Shown: positions 50,760-61,362, counted from the first letter of the stretch. The stretch: DNA of 64,000 nt from Cupriavidus pauculus (GCF_022179805.1 NZ_BPUO01000007.1:186001-250000), one strand, 5' to 3'. Translations and numbers: made by a program. The notes: generated from the letters alone by a model not told the origin.

Positions 50760-51686
50760 TCAGTTCCGATTCATGACCCGGTCGCCATTGCGCGTCAGTG
50801 CGCTGACCTTCTCCAGCGCCAGCAGCGTCTGATCGAACACGTCGCCGACCGATTGCTCGGGCATGAAGCGCGCATGCATGCGCTGCATCAGCGGCGTGGC
50901 GCTGAACCATGCGAACAGCGCATCGCGCGGCAACGCCTGGGCCTCCAGCAGCTTGAACTTCACGAGCACGCGCATCGCCTGCGTGGCATTGCGCAGCGGA
51001 TCGCTGCGCAGATAGTCGAGCCGGCTGCGCGCACGCGTCACCGCACCGGGCACATCGTCGAACACGCGTCCGTGGCCTGGGATCACCACCCGAGCATCGA
51101 GCGCCTCGATGCGCGCCAGGATCGCAGCCTGCTCGGCGAATCCGCTCTCGCCATCGAGCTCGGGAAAGATCACGCCGAAGCCGTTTTCCCACAGCGCATC
51201 GCCCGATATCAGGATGCCGTGCGTCGGCGCGAACAGCATGACCGCGTGCGGATCATGCCCTGGCGCGGCGATAACCTGCCATGCGATGCCGCCCAGGCGC
51301 AGCGTGTCGCCATCGTGCAGCACATCGTCGAACGTGAAGCGCGGGCATTGCTGGCCGGTGGCGTCAAAGCTCAGGGCATCGTTGTCCCAGGCCGATACGG
51401 CGGCGGCCTCGGCAGCGGGAATCGACGTGCGCGGCCGCCAGCGCCGCTGCAGCGCCGCGTTGCCGCCGCAATGGTCGGAATGCAGATGGGTGTTGATCAC
51501 GCGGCGCAGCGGACGGCCGTCCAGCGCCGCTTCCACCAGCGCCACGGTCTGGGCCGCGTGCGTGGCGTAGCCGGTGTCGACCAGCGTGGTGTCCTGCGTG
51601 GCATCGTCGACGAACAGCACATTGTTGGCCGACAGCCAGCCGCGTTCGAGCACGCGCAGCGTGTCCGGAAGATGGGCGGCGCTCAT
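50760..51686 (-). CDS. MBL-fold metallo-hydrolase
   Basis: A 308-residue enzyme with the binuclear zinc motif THLHSDHCGG (HXHXDH) near residue 65-74. Other ligands lie in APGHDPHAV, ISGDALW and VVIPGHGRVFDD. Many such proteins act on glutathione esters or as lactonases; this one cannot be assigned. The start overlaps the next gene by 4 bp, so they are coupled. Confidence 0.86.
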   Translation of the reverse strand: MSAAHLPDTLRVLERGWLSANNVLFVDDATQDTTLVDTGYATHAAQTVALVEAALDGRPLRRVINTHLHSDHCGGNAALQRRWRPRTSIPAAEAAAVSAWDNDALSFDATGQQCPRFTFDDVLHDGDTLRLGGIAWQVIAAPGHDPHAVMLFAPTHGILISGDALWENGFGVIFPELDGESGFAEQAAILARIEALDARVVIPGHGRVFDDVPGAVTRARSRLDYLRSDPLRNATQAMRVLVKFKLLEAQALPRDALFAWFSATPLMQRMHARFMPEQSVGDVFDQTLLALEKVSALTRNGDRVMNRN

Positions 51687-51934
51687 GCCGCGCTGCCTTC
51701 GCAAAGCCGTGCGACACGTGCCGGCAGTAGCGCCCACACACTGCGGCGCGCTTCGTCGTCGGCCTGCGACCAGCCCGCGATTTCCTCGATGGTGCGCAGG
51801 CAGCCTTCGCAGTAGCCGCTGTCGCGGTCCATCTTGCAGACGCTGCGGCAAGGCGACGGCACCGGCGACACGATCTGCGCGGCCGCCGCGCCACGCACCA
51901 GGTCAGCCAACAACCGACGCCGGGCGGGCGTCAT
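51683..51934 (-). CDS. DUF1289 protein
   Basis: The 83-residue protein has the DUF1289 pattern SPCRSVCKMDRDSGYCEGC with cysteines 29, 33, 42 and 45, followed by LRTIEEIAGW. The four cysteines suggest an iron-sulfur or zinc site. Function unknown. It overlaps both neighbours by 4 bp. Confidence 0.9.
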   Translation of the reverse strand: MTPARRRLLADLVRGAAAAQIVSPVPSPCRSVCKMDRDSGYCEGCLRTIEEIAGWSQADDEARRSVWALLPARVARLCEGSAA

Positions 51935-52449
51935 GTCTGGACCTGCGGCGGCTGGATCTGCGCCACGTCGACCACTTCCGCGCCGGTCATGGCCTGCAGC
52001 TGCTGCGGCGTCAGGTTGAACACCGCGTGCGGATGGCCGGCGGCCGCCCAGACGCTGTCGTATTGGAAAAGGTCCGCGTCCAGCAGCATCACCGGCTTGA
52101 CTGCATGGCCAATCGGGCAGACGCCGCCAATCGCATAGCCGGTCTTCTCGCGCACGAACTTCGCATCGGCCTTGCCCAGCGCGCCGACGCGCGCGGCCAC
52201 CTTGGCCTCATCCACGCGATTGCTGCCACTGGCGATCACCAGCACCGGCACGTCGTCCTTCACGCGACGGAAGATGATCGACTTGGCGATTTCCGCCACG
52301 GTGCAGCCCAGGCCGGCAGCCGCTTCCGCCGACGTCTTGCCGGTGGCCGGCAGCATCACCACCGGGCGATCGTGGCCGATGCCGGCCAGCAACTCGGCCA
52401 CGCGTTGCGCCGATTCGGGGAGCGCGATGTCTTCGCTCATGCTTGTCAT
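51931..52449 (-). CDS. YbaK/ProX-domain aminoacyl-tRNA deacylase-like protein
   Basis: The 172-residue protein has the YbaK/EbsC fold. VKDDVPVLVIASGSNRVDEAKVA and GYAIGGVCPIGH are typical of deacylases that clear misacylated tRNA. The second start (MSEDIAL) is an alternative. It is coupled to DUF1289 and preceded by the HMG-CoA lyase gene. Confidence 0.87.
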   Translation of the reverse strand: MTSMSEDIALPESAQRVAELLAGIGHDRPVVMLPATGKTSAEAAAGLGCTVAEIAKSIIFRRVKDDVPVLVIASGSNRVDEAKVAARVGALGKADAKFVREKTGYAIGGVCPIGHAVKPVMLLDADLFQYDSVWAAAGHPHAVFNLTPQQLQAMTGAEVVDVAQIQPPQVQT

Positions 52450-52467
52450 GTCTCCGGGTTCAGATGG

Positions 52468-53400
52468 TCAGACGCAGACCGTGGCATCGGCCGCTGCAGC
52501 CCACTTGGTCAGCAGCGCCTTGCCCACGCGCGAACTGTTGGTGCGGCCGATGGCCTGCGAAATGAAATCGCCGGCGCGGACCACGGCTTCCTGGTCGATG
52601 CCGGTGTGCAGGCCCATGCCGTGCAGCATGTACAGCACGTCTTCGGTGGCCACGTTGCCGGTGGCGCCCTTGGCGTATGGGCAGCCGCCCAGGCCGGCCA
52701 CCGACGCGTGGAAGATCGCGATGCCCACTTCCAGGCTGGCCAGGATGTTCGACAGTGCCTGGCCATAGGTGTCGTGGAAATGGCCCGACAGCCGGTCGAT
52801 GGCAAACTCGGCCGACGCCGCGCGCATGACTTCCTGCACCTTGACCGGCGTGCCCACGCCGATGGTGTCCGCGATGTCGATCTCGTCGCAGCCCAGCTCG
52901 CGCATGCGGCGCACCACATCGACCACCGCGCTCACCGGCACGTCGCCCTGATACGGGCAGCCCAGCGCGCACGAGATGCTGCCGCGCAGGCGGATGCCGG
53001 CTTCCTTGGCGGCAGCCGCCACCGGCGCAAAGCGCGCGATCGATTCGGCAATCGAGCAGTTGATGTTCTTCTGCGAGAACGCCTCGCTAGCCGCGCCGAA
53101 GATCACCACTTCGTCGGCACTGGCCGCCACGGCGCCTTCGAACCCTTTCATGTTGGGCGTCAGCACCGAGTACAGCGTGCCGGGCCGGCGCTCGATGCGC
53201 GCCATGACCTCGGCGCCGTCGGCCATCTGCGGCACCCACTTCGGCGACACGAACGACGCGGCCTCGATATTGACGAAGCCGGCATCGGTCAGCTTGTTGA
53301 TCAGCGCGACCTTGACGTCGGCCGGCACCATTGCCTTCTCGTTCTGCAGGCCATCACGGGGGCCCACTTCCACGATCTTCACGTACTGGGGAATTGTCAT
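52468..53400 (-). CDS. Hydroxymethylglutaryl-CoA lyase
   Basis: The 310-residue enzyme splits HMG-CoA to acetoacetate and acetyl-CoA, the last step of leucine catabolism. The catalytic start VEVGPRDGLQNEK (11-23), HFHDTYGQ and the cysteine loop GLGGCPYAKGATGNVATED are present. GAGGAG lies 7 bp upstream of the ATG at 53400. The other leucine genes (MCC alpha and beta, hydratase) lie upstream on the same strand, which supports the role (liu/mvaB). Confidence 0.94.
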   Translation of the reverse strand: MTIPQYVKIVEVGPRDGLQNEKAMVPADVKVALINKLTDAGFVNIEAASFVSPKWVPQMADGAEVMARIERRPGTLYSVLTPNMKGFEGAVAASADEVVIFGAASEAFSQKNINCSIAESIARFAPVAAAAKEAGIRLRGSISCALGCPYQGDVPVSAVVDVVRRMRELGCDEIDIADTIGVGTPVKVQEVMRAASAEFAIDRLSGHFHDTYGQALSNILASLEVGIAIFHASVAGLGGCPYAKGATGNVATEDVLYMLHGMGLHTGIDQEAVVRAGDFISQAIGRTNSSRVGKALLTKWAAAADATVCV

Positions 53401-53441
53401 GGTTGTCTCCTCTGTTCTTGCGATGCCGACCGTGCGCGGGC

Positions 53442-54383
53442 CTAGTAGCCGCGCTGCAGGTCCACCACGCCGGCGATGGGCTTGCCCTGGGCCAGCAGCC
53501 GGATCTTGCCGGCGATCTGCGCAATGCTGTCCTCGCGCAGCGTCAGCGCCGAGATATGCGGCGTGATCGTGATGCGCGGTTCCTGCCAGTACGGGTGCTC
53601 GGCGGGCAACGGCTCCATGCGGAACACGTCCAGCGTGGCACCGGCGATCTGGCCGTCCTGCACCGCCGCCAGCAGATCGGCTTCCACCAGATGCTGGCCG
53701 CGCGCCACGTTGATCACGTAGGCGCCCTTGGCCAGCTTGTAGAGCAGATCCGTATTGATGATGTCCTCGGTCTCGGGCGTCAGCGGCAGCACGTTGACCA
53801 GCACCTTGAGCCCATCGAGAAAGGCCACCTGACCGTCGTCGCCATGGAACGACTGCACGCCTTCGACGGTCTTGGCCGAGCGGCTCCAGCCGCGCACCGG
53901 AAAACCGAAGCCGGCCAGCGTGCGTGCGATATGGGAGCCCAGCGTGCCAATGCCCATCACGCCGATCGTGAAATCGGCACGGCGATGCGGCTTCAGGAAT
54001 TTCCACGTGCCGGCGCGTTCCTGCACGTCATAGGCGTCGAGCTTGCGGAAGTAGCGCAGCGCAGCGGCGGTCACGTACTCGGCCATCTGGGCCGCCATGC
54101 CCGCATCGTCCAGGCGCACGATGGGTACGCCAGCCGGCAGCGCGGCAGGGTCCGTGTCGCGCAGGCGCAGGATGCCGTCGACGCCAGCGCCGAGATTGAA
54201 GACCGCCTTCAGGTCCGTGCGGCCACGCAGCATTTCCAGCGGCGGCCGCCACACCACGGCGTAGTCAACTTGCTGCCCCTGGCTTTCTTCCCAGGTCAGG
54301 CATTGCGCTTCCGGCAACACCTCGGCAAAGCCCTCGATCCACGGCGCGTAACGGCCATCCGGCACATACAACTGCAACTTCAT
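53442..54383 (-). CDS. Glyoxylate/hydroxypyruvate reductase A-like 2-hydroxyacid dehydrogenase
   Basis: The 313-residue protein is a D-isomer specific 2-hydroxyacid dehydrogenase of the GhrA group. The NAD(P) motif is GVMGIGTLGSHIARTLAGFG, and NVARGQHLVEADL and the catalytic-histidine region RITITPHISALT are conserved. It reduces glyoxylate or hydroxypyruvate. It lies within the leucine cluster, but a functional link is not shown. Confidence 0.9.
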   Translation of the reverse strand: MKLQLYVPDGRYAPWIEGFAEVLPEAQCLTWEESQGQQVDYAVVWRPPLEMLRGRTDLKAVFNLGAGVDGILRLRDTDPAALPAGVPIVRLDDAGMAAQMAEYVTAAALRYFRKLDAYDVQERAGTWKFLKPHRRADFTIGVMGIGTLGSHIARTLAGFGFPVRGWSRSAKTVEGVQSFHGDDGQVAFLDGLKVLVNVLPLTPETEDIINTDLLYKLAKGAYVINVARGQHLVEADLLAAVQDGQIAGATLDVFRMEPLPAEHPYWQEPRITITPHISALTLREDSIAQIAGKIRLLAQGKPIAGVVDLQRGY

Positions 54384-54482
54384 CTCGACTCCATTGTTAT
54401 GCGGGGGTATTGGGCAAGGATTATGCGCGCTTTCCAAGGCACGGATGCGCGGGTGTGCGATTACCGCCGATTGCTCTCTGTC

Positions 54483-54613
54483 TGCTCCCCTCTCCCATGA
54501 ATGGGAGAGGGGTAGGGTGGTGAGGGCCGGCGGGTCTGCTTGCCGACAGATCGCAATTTGGACCGCTGCGCCCTCACCCCCAGCCCCTCTCCCGCGATGC
54601 GGGAGAGGGGCGC
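54483..54613. repeat. Composite palindromic repeat (GGGAGAGGGG family), copy 3
   Basis: CTCCCCTCTCCCAT/ATGGGAGAGGGG and CCCCTCTCCCGC/GCGGGAGAGGGG flank a spacer with TCGCAATTTGGACCGC, nearly identical to the spacer of copy 1. It lies between the GhrA-like gene and the MCC alpha gene. Confidence 0.85.
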
Positions 54614-54633
54614 AAAACAGGCAAGCGGGAAAC

Positions 54634-56676
54634 TCAGGCTTCCGCCGCCTCTTCCACCGCGAACGCCAGCAGCTGCGCGCCTTCCGTGACCTGCTCGCCC
54701 ACGCCGTACAGCACCTCGCTGACCAAACCGTCGGCGGGCGCGGTGATGGTGTGTTCCATCTTCATCGCTTCCATCACCAGCAGCGGCGTGCCGCGCGTGA
54801 CCTTGCTGCCGGGCTGCACCATTACGGCGATGACCTTGCCTGGCATCGGCGCGGTCAGCTTGCCGCCCTCGCTTTCCGATTCGCCTGCGTGGGACAGCGG
54901 GTCGATCCATTCCAGCACCGTATGGCGGCCCGCGTGGAATACGTGGAAGGTGTCGGCCTCCAGATGGACTTGCCCATGGGTGCGGCGCGTGCCCAGGTCC
55001 ACACGGATGTCGTCGGCGTTGAACGTGTAGGCGAACGGCGCGGCCTGGTCCGCGTAGATCAGCGTGCTCTTGCGCGTGTCGCGGGCATCGCCCTTGAGCA
55101 CCACTTCGAGCTTGTGCCCGGCACCATGGAAATTCAGCGTGCGCGCATCGCGGCCGTTGAGGCGCCAGCCGCCGGCGTGCGTCCACGGCGAATGACGGTC
55201 GGCCTCGTCGATGCGGCGCTCGCGGGCTTCGCGTTCCAGCAGCGCGGCCACAGCCAGTGCGATGGCTTCGATGCCCACCGACTTCTGCGGCGGGAACAGT
55301 ACGGTCTGGTTGCGTTCGATCAGGCCGGTGTCGAGATCTGCCGTGCGGAACGCTTCGGACTTCACCAGCCGCTGCAGGAAGGCCACGTTGGTGGACAGGC
55401 CCACCACGTGATAGTGGGCCAGCGCCTGCGCCATGCGCGACAGCGCCTCGTCACGGTCACGGCCCCAGACGATCAGCTTGGCGATCATCGGGTCATAGAA
55501 CGGGCTGATCGCATCGCCTTCGCGGACGCCCGCGTCGATCCGCACACCGGCCGGGCCGTGTGCGTCACCGCCACGCATGAACTGCACGGCGGGCGGCGTC
55601 CGCAGGAAGCGCAGCGTGCCCGTCGACGGCAGAAAGCCCTTGTCCGGATTCTCTGCGTAGATGCGCGCCTCCAGCGCGTGACCGTCAATCTTCAGTTGTT
55701 CCTGCGTCAGCGGCAGCGGTTCGCCGGCTGCCACGCGCAGTTGCCACTCCACCAGGTCCTGGCCCGTGATCATCTCGGTGACCGGGTGTTCCACCTGCAG
55801 GCGCGTGTTCATCTCCATGAAGTAGAACGAACCGTCCTGGTTGGCGATGAACTCCACGGTGCCGGCACCCACGTAGCCCACCGCGCGCGCGGCGGCCACG
55901 GCGGCTTCGCCCATGGCGCGGCGGCGCTCCTCGGTCATGCCGGGGGCCGGTGCCTCTTCCAATACTTTCTGATGGCGGCGCTGCACCGAGCAGTCGCGCT
56001 CAAACAGGTAGACGCAGTTGCCGTGCGTGTCGGCAAAGACCTGGATCTCGATGTGACGGGGACGCGTCAGGTACTTTTCCACCAGCACCTTGTCGTCGCC
56101 AAAGCTGGCCGATGCCTCGCGCTTGACCGATGCCAGCGCGGCCTCGAAGCCGTCGCCCGCATCCACCACGCGCATGCCCTTGCCGCCGCCACCGGCGCTG
56201 GCCTTCAGCAGCACCGGATAGCCGATGCGGTCGGCCTCGCGGCGCAGCAGCGCGGCGTCCTGATCTTCACCGTGATAGCCGGGCACCAGCGGCACCGCGG
56301 CTTTCTCCATCAACTGCTTGGCCGCGCTCTTGCTGCCCATCGCGTGGATGGCCGACGCGGGCGGCCCGATGAAGACCAGGCCCGCGTCCGCGCAGGCGCG
56401 TGCGAAGTCCTCGTTCTCGGACAGGAAGCCGTAGCCCGGGTGAATGGCCTGGGCGCCGGTTTCCTTCGCCATCTCGATGATGTGGTCCGCGCGCAGGTAG
56501 CTGTCGCGCGCGGCCGGGCCGCCGATATGCACGGCCTCGTCGCAGAACGCGACGTGCCGTGCATTCGCATCGGCGTCGGAATAGACAGCGACCGTGCGGA
56601 TGCCCAGCCGGCGGCACGTGGCGGCCACACGGCAGGCAATCTCGCCACGGTTGGCGATCAGGATCTTGTTGAACAT
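54634..56676 (-). CDS. Methylcrotonyl-CoA carboxylase biotin-containing alpha subunit
   Basis: The 680-residue protein has a biotin carboxylase (about 1-450) with KILIANRGEIACRVAATCR, GGGGKGMRVV (ATP) and EMNTRLQVEHPVTEMI, a BT linker region, and a C-terminal biotin carboxyl carrier domain with the biotinylated lysine in VMEAMKMEH. The leucine-pathway neighbours show it is MCC alpha and not the propionyl-CoA version. It lies between the bio operon and the GhrA-like gene. Confidence 0.93.
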   Translation of the reverse strand: MFNKILIANRGEIACRVAATCRRLGIRTVAVYSDADANARHVAFCDEAVHIGGPAARDSYLRADHIIEMAKETGAQAIHPGYGFLSENEDFARACADAGLVFIGPPASAIHAMGSKSAAKQLMEKAAVPLVPGYHGEDQDAALLRREADRIGYPVLLKASAGGGGKGMRVVDAGDGFEAALASVKREASASFGDDKVLVEKYLTRPRHIEIQVFADTHGNCVYLFERDCSVQRRHQKVLEEAPAPGMTEERRRAMGEAAVAAARAVGYVGAGTVEFIANQDGSFYFMEMNTRLQVEHPVTEMITGQDLVEWQLRVAAGEPLPLTQEQLKIDGHALEARIYAENPDKGFLPSTGTLRFLRTPPAVQFMRGGDAHGPAGVRIDAGVREGDAISPFYDPMIAKLIVWGRDRDEALSRMAQALAHYHVVGLSTNVAFLQRLVKSEAFRTADLDTGLIERNQTVLFPPQKSVGIEAIALAVAALLEREARERRIDEADRHSPWTHAGGWRLNGRDARTLNFHGAGHKLEVVLKGDARDTRKSTLIYADQAAPFAYTFNADDIRVDLGTRRTHGQVHLEADTFHVFHAGRHTVLEWIDPLSHAGESESEGGKLTAPMPGKVIAVMVQPGSKVTRGTPLLVMEAMKMEHTITAPADGLVSEVLYGVGEQVTEGAQLLAFAVEEAAEA

Positions 56677-56733
56677 GGCTCCTCCTTTGTCTCCGGGAAG
56701 GCGAGCCGCTTCGTCAGACCGGCAGGGTCGTCC

Positions 56734-57774
56734 TTATCCCGCGTAACCTTCGGCGCGGATATCCAGACGTGCCAGCAGGGCGCGGTCGCGCTCCGCTTGC
56801 GGGTTGCCAGTCGTCAGCAGCTTTTCGCCATAGAAAATGGAATTGGCGCCGGCCATGAAGCACAGCGCCTGCAATGCTTCGTCCATGGCCTCGCGGCCAG
56901 CGGACAGGCGCACCATCGCGCGCGGCATCGTGATGCGTGCCACGGCAATCGTGCGAACGAACTCGAACGGGTCCAGCGCTTCGGTGCCCGCCAGCGGCGT
57001 GCCCTCTACCTGCACCAGGTTGTTGATGGGCACCGACTCGGGGTACGGGTCCATGTTGGCCAGTTGCGCGATCAGGCCGGCACGCGCCTCGCGCGCCTCG
57101 CCCATGCCCACGATGCCGCCACAGCACACGTTGATGCCAGCCTCACGCACGTGGCCGATGGTGTCCAGGCGGTCCTGGTACGTACGCGTGGTGATGATCT
57201 TGCCGTAGAACTCGGGCGAGGTATCGAGGTTGTGGTTGTAGTAGTCCAGGCCCGCGTCCTTCAGGCGTTGCGCCTGCTCGGCCTTGAGCATGCCCAGCGT
57301 CACGCAGGTTTCCAGGCCCATCGCCTTCACCTCGCGCACCATGTCGATCACCGGCTCCAGGTGGCGCTCCTTCGGGCTGCGCCAGGCAGCGCCCATGCAG
57401 AAGCGCGTGGCGCCGTTGGCCTTGGCGGCACGGGCGGCGTCGAGCACGGCGTCCAGTTCCATCAGCTTCTCGGCCTTCACACCGGCTTCGTGGTGCGCGC
57501 TCTGCGGGCAGTAGCCGCAGTCCTCCTCGCAACCTCCGGTCTTGATCGACAGCAGCGTCGACAGTTGCACGGTGTTGGCGTCGAAATTCTCGCGATGCAC
57601 CTGCTGCGCACGGAACAGCAGGTCGTTGAACGGCAGGGCGAACAGTGCGGCCACGTCGTCGACGCGCCAGGCGTCACCGTCCTTGGGCGCGGCGGCGGCA
57701 AGGTTGCGCGCGGACTGGCGCAGCGCTTCGGCGGAGATGGTGGCGACGGTTTGGTTTTCAGCGATCTGGGTCAT
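56734..57774 (-). CDS. bioB: Biotin synthase
   Basis: BioB inserts sulfur into dethiobiotin. The 346-residue radical SAM enzyme has the 4Fe-4S motif C82-X3-C86-X2-C89 in [10 protein letters not shown]. Other residues for the 2Fe-2S cluster lie in FCMGAAW and ETCVTLGM regions, plus the conserved arginine in [16 protein letters not shown]. It is the last of four bio genes and is close to MCC alpha, whose cofactor it makes. Confidence 0.97.
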   Translation of the reverse strand: MTQIAENQTVATISAEALRQSARNLAAAAPKDGDAWRVDDVAALFALPFNDLLFRAQQVHRENFDANTVQLSTLLSIKTGGCEEDCGYCPQSAHHEAGVKAEKLMELDAVLDAARAAKANGATRFCMGAAWRSPKERHLEPVIDMVREVKAMGLETCVTLGMLKAEQAQRLKDAGLDYYNHNLDTSPEFYGKIITTRTYQDRLDTIGHVREAGINVCCGGIVGMGEAREARAGLIAQLANMDPYPESVPINNLVQVEGTPLAGTEALDPFEFVRTIAVARITMPRAMVRLSAGREAMDEALQALCFMAGANSIFYGEKLLTTGNPQAERDRALLARLDIRAEGYAG

Positions 57775-57806
57775 TTTGGTTCTGCGTATTCTGTTTGGCC
57801 GGCGCG

Positions 57807-58556
57807 TCAGGCGTGACGCGGCGCGGCGATATTCGTGGAAGGTACCTGCACCATGCTGCCGAGCAGCGGCGCGAGGTCCAGGTGCTGCGCGGCGGCGGCC
57901 GGCGCCACCTGCCAGGGCAATTCCCCCAGCAGCGGCGCGTCCAGCGCGTCTTGCAGCGTGACGATGTTCTCGGTGGGCAGCAGCATGTCCGGATCGATGC
58001 GGTTGGCGATCCAGCCGGCCAGCTTCAGGCCGCGCGCGCGCACCGCTTCGGCGGTCAGCATCGCGTGGCTCAGGCAGCCCAGGCGTACGCCCACCACCAT
58101 GATCACGGGCACGTCCAGCATCACGGCCAGGTCAGCCGTATTCCACCGCACCGCACCTACGTCCAGCGGCACGACAAAGCCGCCCACACCTTCCACCACC
58201 ACGGCATCGGCCTTGGTGCGCAGCGAGTCGAACGCGTCACGGATCGGTCCGCGCGTAATGCGTTCGCCCTCCAGCGCGGCGGCTAGATGCGGCGATGCCG
58301 GCGTGCGGAAGAAGAACGGGCACATCTCTTCCTGCGGCACGATCACGGACCCGGCCGCGCGCAGCTGGTCAACGTCATCGTTCTGCCACTGGTCGTCGAG
58401 CCACTCTCCACCGGCCGCCACGGGCTTCATGCCCAGCGTGCTGTAGCCGGCCGCGTGCAGCGCATGCAGCAGCGTGGCCGTGGCGTGCGTCTTGCCCACA
58501 CCGGTGTCGGTGCCGGTCACGAAGCACGCGAATCGTTCAGGCTTGTTGGCGATCAT
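57807..58556 (-). CDS. bioD: Dethiobiotin synthetase
   Basis: BioD forms dethiobiotin from DAPA, CO2 and ATP. The 249-residue P-loop protein has [16 protein letters not shown] (residues 14-29) and [10 protein letters not shown]. It overlaps bioF by 4 bp. Confidence 0.95.
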   Translation of the reverse strand: MIANKPERFACFVTGTDTGVGKTHATATLLHALHAAGYSTLGMKPVAAGGEWLDDQWQNDDVDQLRAAGSVIVPQEEMCPFFFRTPASPHLAAALEGERITRGPIRDAFDSLRTKADAVVVEGVGGFVVPLDVGAVRWNTADLAVMLDVPVIMVVGVRLGCLSHAMLTAEAVRARGLKLAGWIANRIDPDMLLPTENIVTLQDALDAPLLGELPWQVAPAAAAQHLDLAPLLGSMVQVPSTNIAAPRHA

Positions 58557-59773
58557 GCGGCCTCCTTGTGCAGACGCGGCATAGCTCGCGTGATGGCGTC
58601 GAGCAAACGCGCCACGTCTTCGGCCGTATGCGACGCCGACAGTGTGATGCGCAGCCGCGCCGTGCCGGCCGGCACCGTGGGCGGCCGGATCGCGCCAACG
58701 CGGATGCCGTCGGCTTCCAGCGCCGCCGACAGCGCCAGCGACGCCGCGTTGTCGCCGACGATCAGCGGCTGGATGGCCGTGTCGCTCTCACCAAGCGTCC
58801 AGCCTGCCTGCGCGGCCAGCACAGCCAGCCCCTGGCGCAGTTGCGCGATCAGGTCGACCAGATGCGCGCGGCGGCAGTGTCCTTCCTCGCCCGCGATGAT
58901 CTCCAGGCTCGTCAGCAGCGCGTGCGCCACGGCGGGCGGCGCTGCCGTCGTATAGATATACGGCCGCGCGGTGTTCACCAGATGTTCGATGATCGTCTCG
59001 TGCGCGGCCACGAAGGCGCCCGCCACACCAGCAGCCTTGCCCAGCGTGCCGATGTAGACCAGCCGCTCGGAACGCAGGCCCAGGTGTTCCAGCACGCCGT
59101 GGCCGTGTTCGCCCAGCACGCCGAACCCGTGCGCATCGTCGACGACGATCCACGCATCGTGACGTTCGGCCAGCGCCAGCAGTTCGGCCAGCGGCGCGAT
59201 GTCGCCATCCATGCTGAACACGCTGTCGGTCACGATCAGCTTCAGTTCGCTCTGACTCGCCTGCAGCAGCGCGTCGAGCGTCTGCGTGTCGCCGTGCGGA
59301 TAGCGTTGCACGTCGGCCTTGGCCAGACGTGCGCCATCGATCAGCGACGCATGGTTCAGCGTTTCGCAGAACAGCGTCGCGCCCGCCGTACCCAGCGAAG
59401 TCAGCACCGCCAGGTTGGCCATGTAGCCGGTGCAGAAGTACAACGCCTGCGCCTGCGGGATGTACGGCGCCAGCCAGCGGGCCAGTTCGTGTTCAAGCTG
59501 CGCATGCGCCAGCGAATGGCCGCTGACCAGGTGCGAGGCGCCGCTGCCGGCGCCGTAGCGATGCGCGCCCTCGGCCAGCGCGTGGGAGATCGACGCGTGG
59601 TTGGCCAGGCCCAGGTAGTCGTTGCTGCAGAACGTCAGCAGCGGTGCAGGTGTGGCATCGATGGCGCCGACCGACTGGTGCGGCGCGCACGCGGTATGAG
59701 CGATGCGGCGGCGGCGCGTCAGCGATTGCGCCTCGCGCTCGGCGGCGGCGCGGTTCAGGTGGTCAAGCAGCAT
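58553..59773 (-). CDS. bioF: 8-amino-7-oxononanoate synthase
   Basis: BioF is the PLP enzyme that joins pimeloyl thioester and alanine. The 406-residue protein has the family's [12 protein letters not shown] (about 50-61) and the PLP lysine in [24 protein letters not shown] matches the fold. The ATG at 59773 lies inside the bioA end (11-bp overlap) so the two are coupled. Confidence 0.95.
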   Translation of the reverse strand: MLLDHLNRAAAEREAQSLTRRRRIAHTACAPHQSVGAIDATPAPLLTFCSNDYLGLANHASISHALAEGAHRYGAGSGASHLVSGHSLAHAQLEHELARWLAPYIPQAQALYFCTGYMANLAVLTSLGTAGATLFCETLNHASLIDGARLAKADVQRYPHGDTQTLDALLQASQSELKLIVTDSVFSMDGDIAPLAELLALAERHDAWIVVDDAHGFGVLGEHGHGVLEHLGLRSERLVYIGTLGKAAGVAGAFVAAHETIIEHLVNTARPYIYTTAAPPAVAHALLTSLEIIAGEEGHCRRAHLVDLIAQLRQGLAVLAAQAGWTLGESDTAIQPLIVGDNAASLALSAALEADGIRVGAIRPPTVPAGTARLRITLSASHTAEDVARLLDAITRAMPRLHKEAA

Positions 59774-61172
59774 GGCGCGCCTCCTCGTTGGGTCCCAGCA
59801 CTGCCTGCAGCGTGGCCAGCAATTGTTCGCCGAGCCAGTTGGCCAGCGCGGCATCGAATACATACGGCGGCATCACGTACAGCGTGGTGCCAATGGGCCG
59901 CGCCAGTACGCCGCGTTCGCGCGCGGCCAGGTGGAAGCGGGCAGCAAAGTCCGGGCCGGCTGCTTCGGCATCGATATCGGCGGCCCAGATCATGCCGTGC
60001 TGACGCACATGGCTCACGCGTGGGTCAGCAGCGATGCCGGCCATGGCATCGGCCAGCCATTGCGAGCGCTCGCGGTTGGCGGCCAGCACGTCGTCGGACG
60101 CAAACAGGTCCAGCGTGGCCAGCGCCGCGCGGCATGCCAGCGGGTTGCCGGTGTACGAGTGCGAATGCAGGAAGCTGCGCGCGATGTCGTCGGCCACGAA
60201 GGCACGCTGGATTTCCGGGCGCGACAGCACCAGCGACAACGGCAGGTATCCGCCCGTGATGCCCTTGGACAGGCACAGGAAATCGGGCCATGCATGCGCA
60301 GGTACGGGTTCGCCGCCGCGTGCCTGTTCCCACGCGAAGAACGTGCCGGTGCGGCCGCAGCCCACGGCGATCTCGTCGGCGATCAGGTGCACGCGATAGC
60401 GGTCGCACAGCGCGCGTGCGCCTTCCAGATAGGACTGGTCGTACATCGCCATGCCCGCGGCGCCCTGCACCAGCGGCTCGACGATCAGCGCGGCGATCTG
60501 GCCGGCGCGCTCGCGCAGCAGCGCTTCCAGATCAGCCAGCGCGCGCTTGGCCACGCTGGCGGCGGATTCACCACGACCAGCCTGGCGCGCGTCGGGCGAC
60601 ATCACCACGTGCGCGCGGCGCGTGAGCGGGTCGTAGGCGTCGCGGAAGATTTCCACATCGGTCACGGCCAGCGCGCCCACGGTCTCGCCGTGGTAGCCAT
60701 GGCGCAGGCACACGAACTCGCGCTTGGCCGACAGGCCGGTATTGCGCCAGTAGTGGAAGCTCATCTTGAGCGCGATCTCCACGGCCGACGCGCCGTCGGA
60801 CGCGTAGAACGCATTGCCGAGCACGCCGCCGGTCAGCGCTTCGAGCCGCTCGGCCAGTTCCACGGCCGGCGCGTGCGTGCAGCCGGCCAGCATCACGTGT
60901 TCCAGCGAATTCAGTTGCGCCACCAGCGCGGCGTTGATCGCCGGGTTGGCGTGGCCGAACAGGTTGACCCACCACGAGCTGATGGCGTCGAAATAGCGCT
61001 TGCCGTCCGTATCGATCAGCCACGGGCCCTGGCCGCTGGCAATGGCCAGCGGCGGCTCGTTGGCGGCCGCGTCGGGACGCAGGCGGGTGCACGGATGCCA
61101 CACGGCGCGCTGGCTGCGCACCGCGAGCGTCGTGTCATCGCCTGCCGGTAATTGGGAGACAGGATGTGTCAA
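59763..61172 (-). CDS. bioA: Adenosylmethionine-8-amino-7-oxononanoate aminotransferase
   Basis: BioA makes DAPA from 7-keto-8-aminopelargonate using SAM as amino donor. The protein has about 469 residues with VWHPCTRL near the N-terminus, the PLP lysine in [15 protein letters not shown] and the typical [14 protein letters not shown] choose a TTG start at 61172 because GAGGAGG lies just 6 bp before it, whereas a longer ATG frame (to 61268) lacks a ribosome binding site. bioA begins the bioA-bioF-bioD-bioB operon. Confidence 0.92.
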   Translation of the reverse strand: MTHPVSQLPAGDDTTLAVRSQRAVWHPCTRLRPDAAANEPPLAIASGQGPWLIDTDGKRYFDAISSWWVNLFGHANPAINAALVAQLNSLEHVMLAGCTHAPAVELAERLEALTGGVLGNAFYASDGASAVEIALKMSFHYWRNTGLSAKREFVCLRHGYHGETVGALAVTDVEIFRDAYDPLTRRAHVVMSPDARQAGRGESAASVAKRALADLEALLRERAGQIAALIVEPLVQGAAGMAMYDQSYLEGARALCDRYRVHLIADEIAVGCGRTGTFFAWEQARGGEPVPAHAWPDFLCLSKGITGGYLPLSLVLSRPEIQRAFVADDIARSFLHSHSYTGNPLACRAALATLDLFASDDVLAANRERSQWLADAMAGIAADPRVSHVRQHGMIWAADIDAEAAGPDFAARFHLAARERGVLARPIGTTLYVMPPYVFDAALANWLGEQLLATLQAVLGPNEEARHAA

Positions 61173-61305
61173 GGGGACCCTCCTCAGATTGCCATCGCCG
61201 TCCATGGCAGCCACCGCCACGGCGGGGCCGGGGCGTGCTGCAGATGCGGACGGATTGGGAAGGCTCATGTTAGGAAGGTCTTTAATGTCTTGGCAAACCG
61301 GGCAC

Positions 61306-61362
61306 GGTTGGCGTGTTAGGCGCTAGTTGGGCGGAGTTGGGCGATGTTTGGCGTTATCGGGC
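61306..61362. repeat. Tandem imperfect GTTGGGCG repeats upstream of bioA
   Basis: Six imperfect units (GTTGGCG, TTAGGCG, GTTGGGCG, GTTGGGCG, TTTGGCG, TCGGGC) follow one another at about 9-11 bp, close to one helical turn. This could be a cooperative binding region in the promoter of bioA or a small decayed repeat. Confidence 0.5.

Noticed and set aside
54394..57816. An open frame of 1140 codons on the plus strand
   Set aside because: It is antisense to MCC alpha and bioB, which have clear domains. It is histidine/arginine-rich, as expected of a GC-rich antisense shadow.
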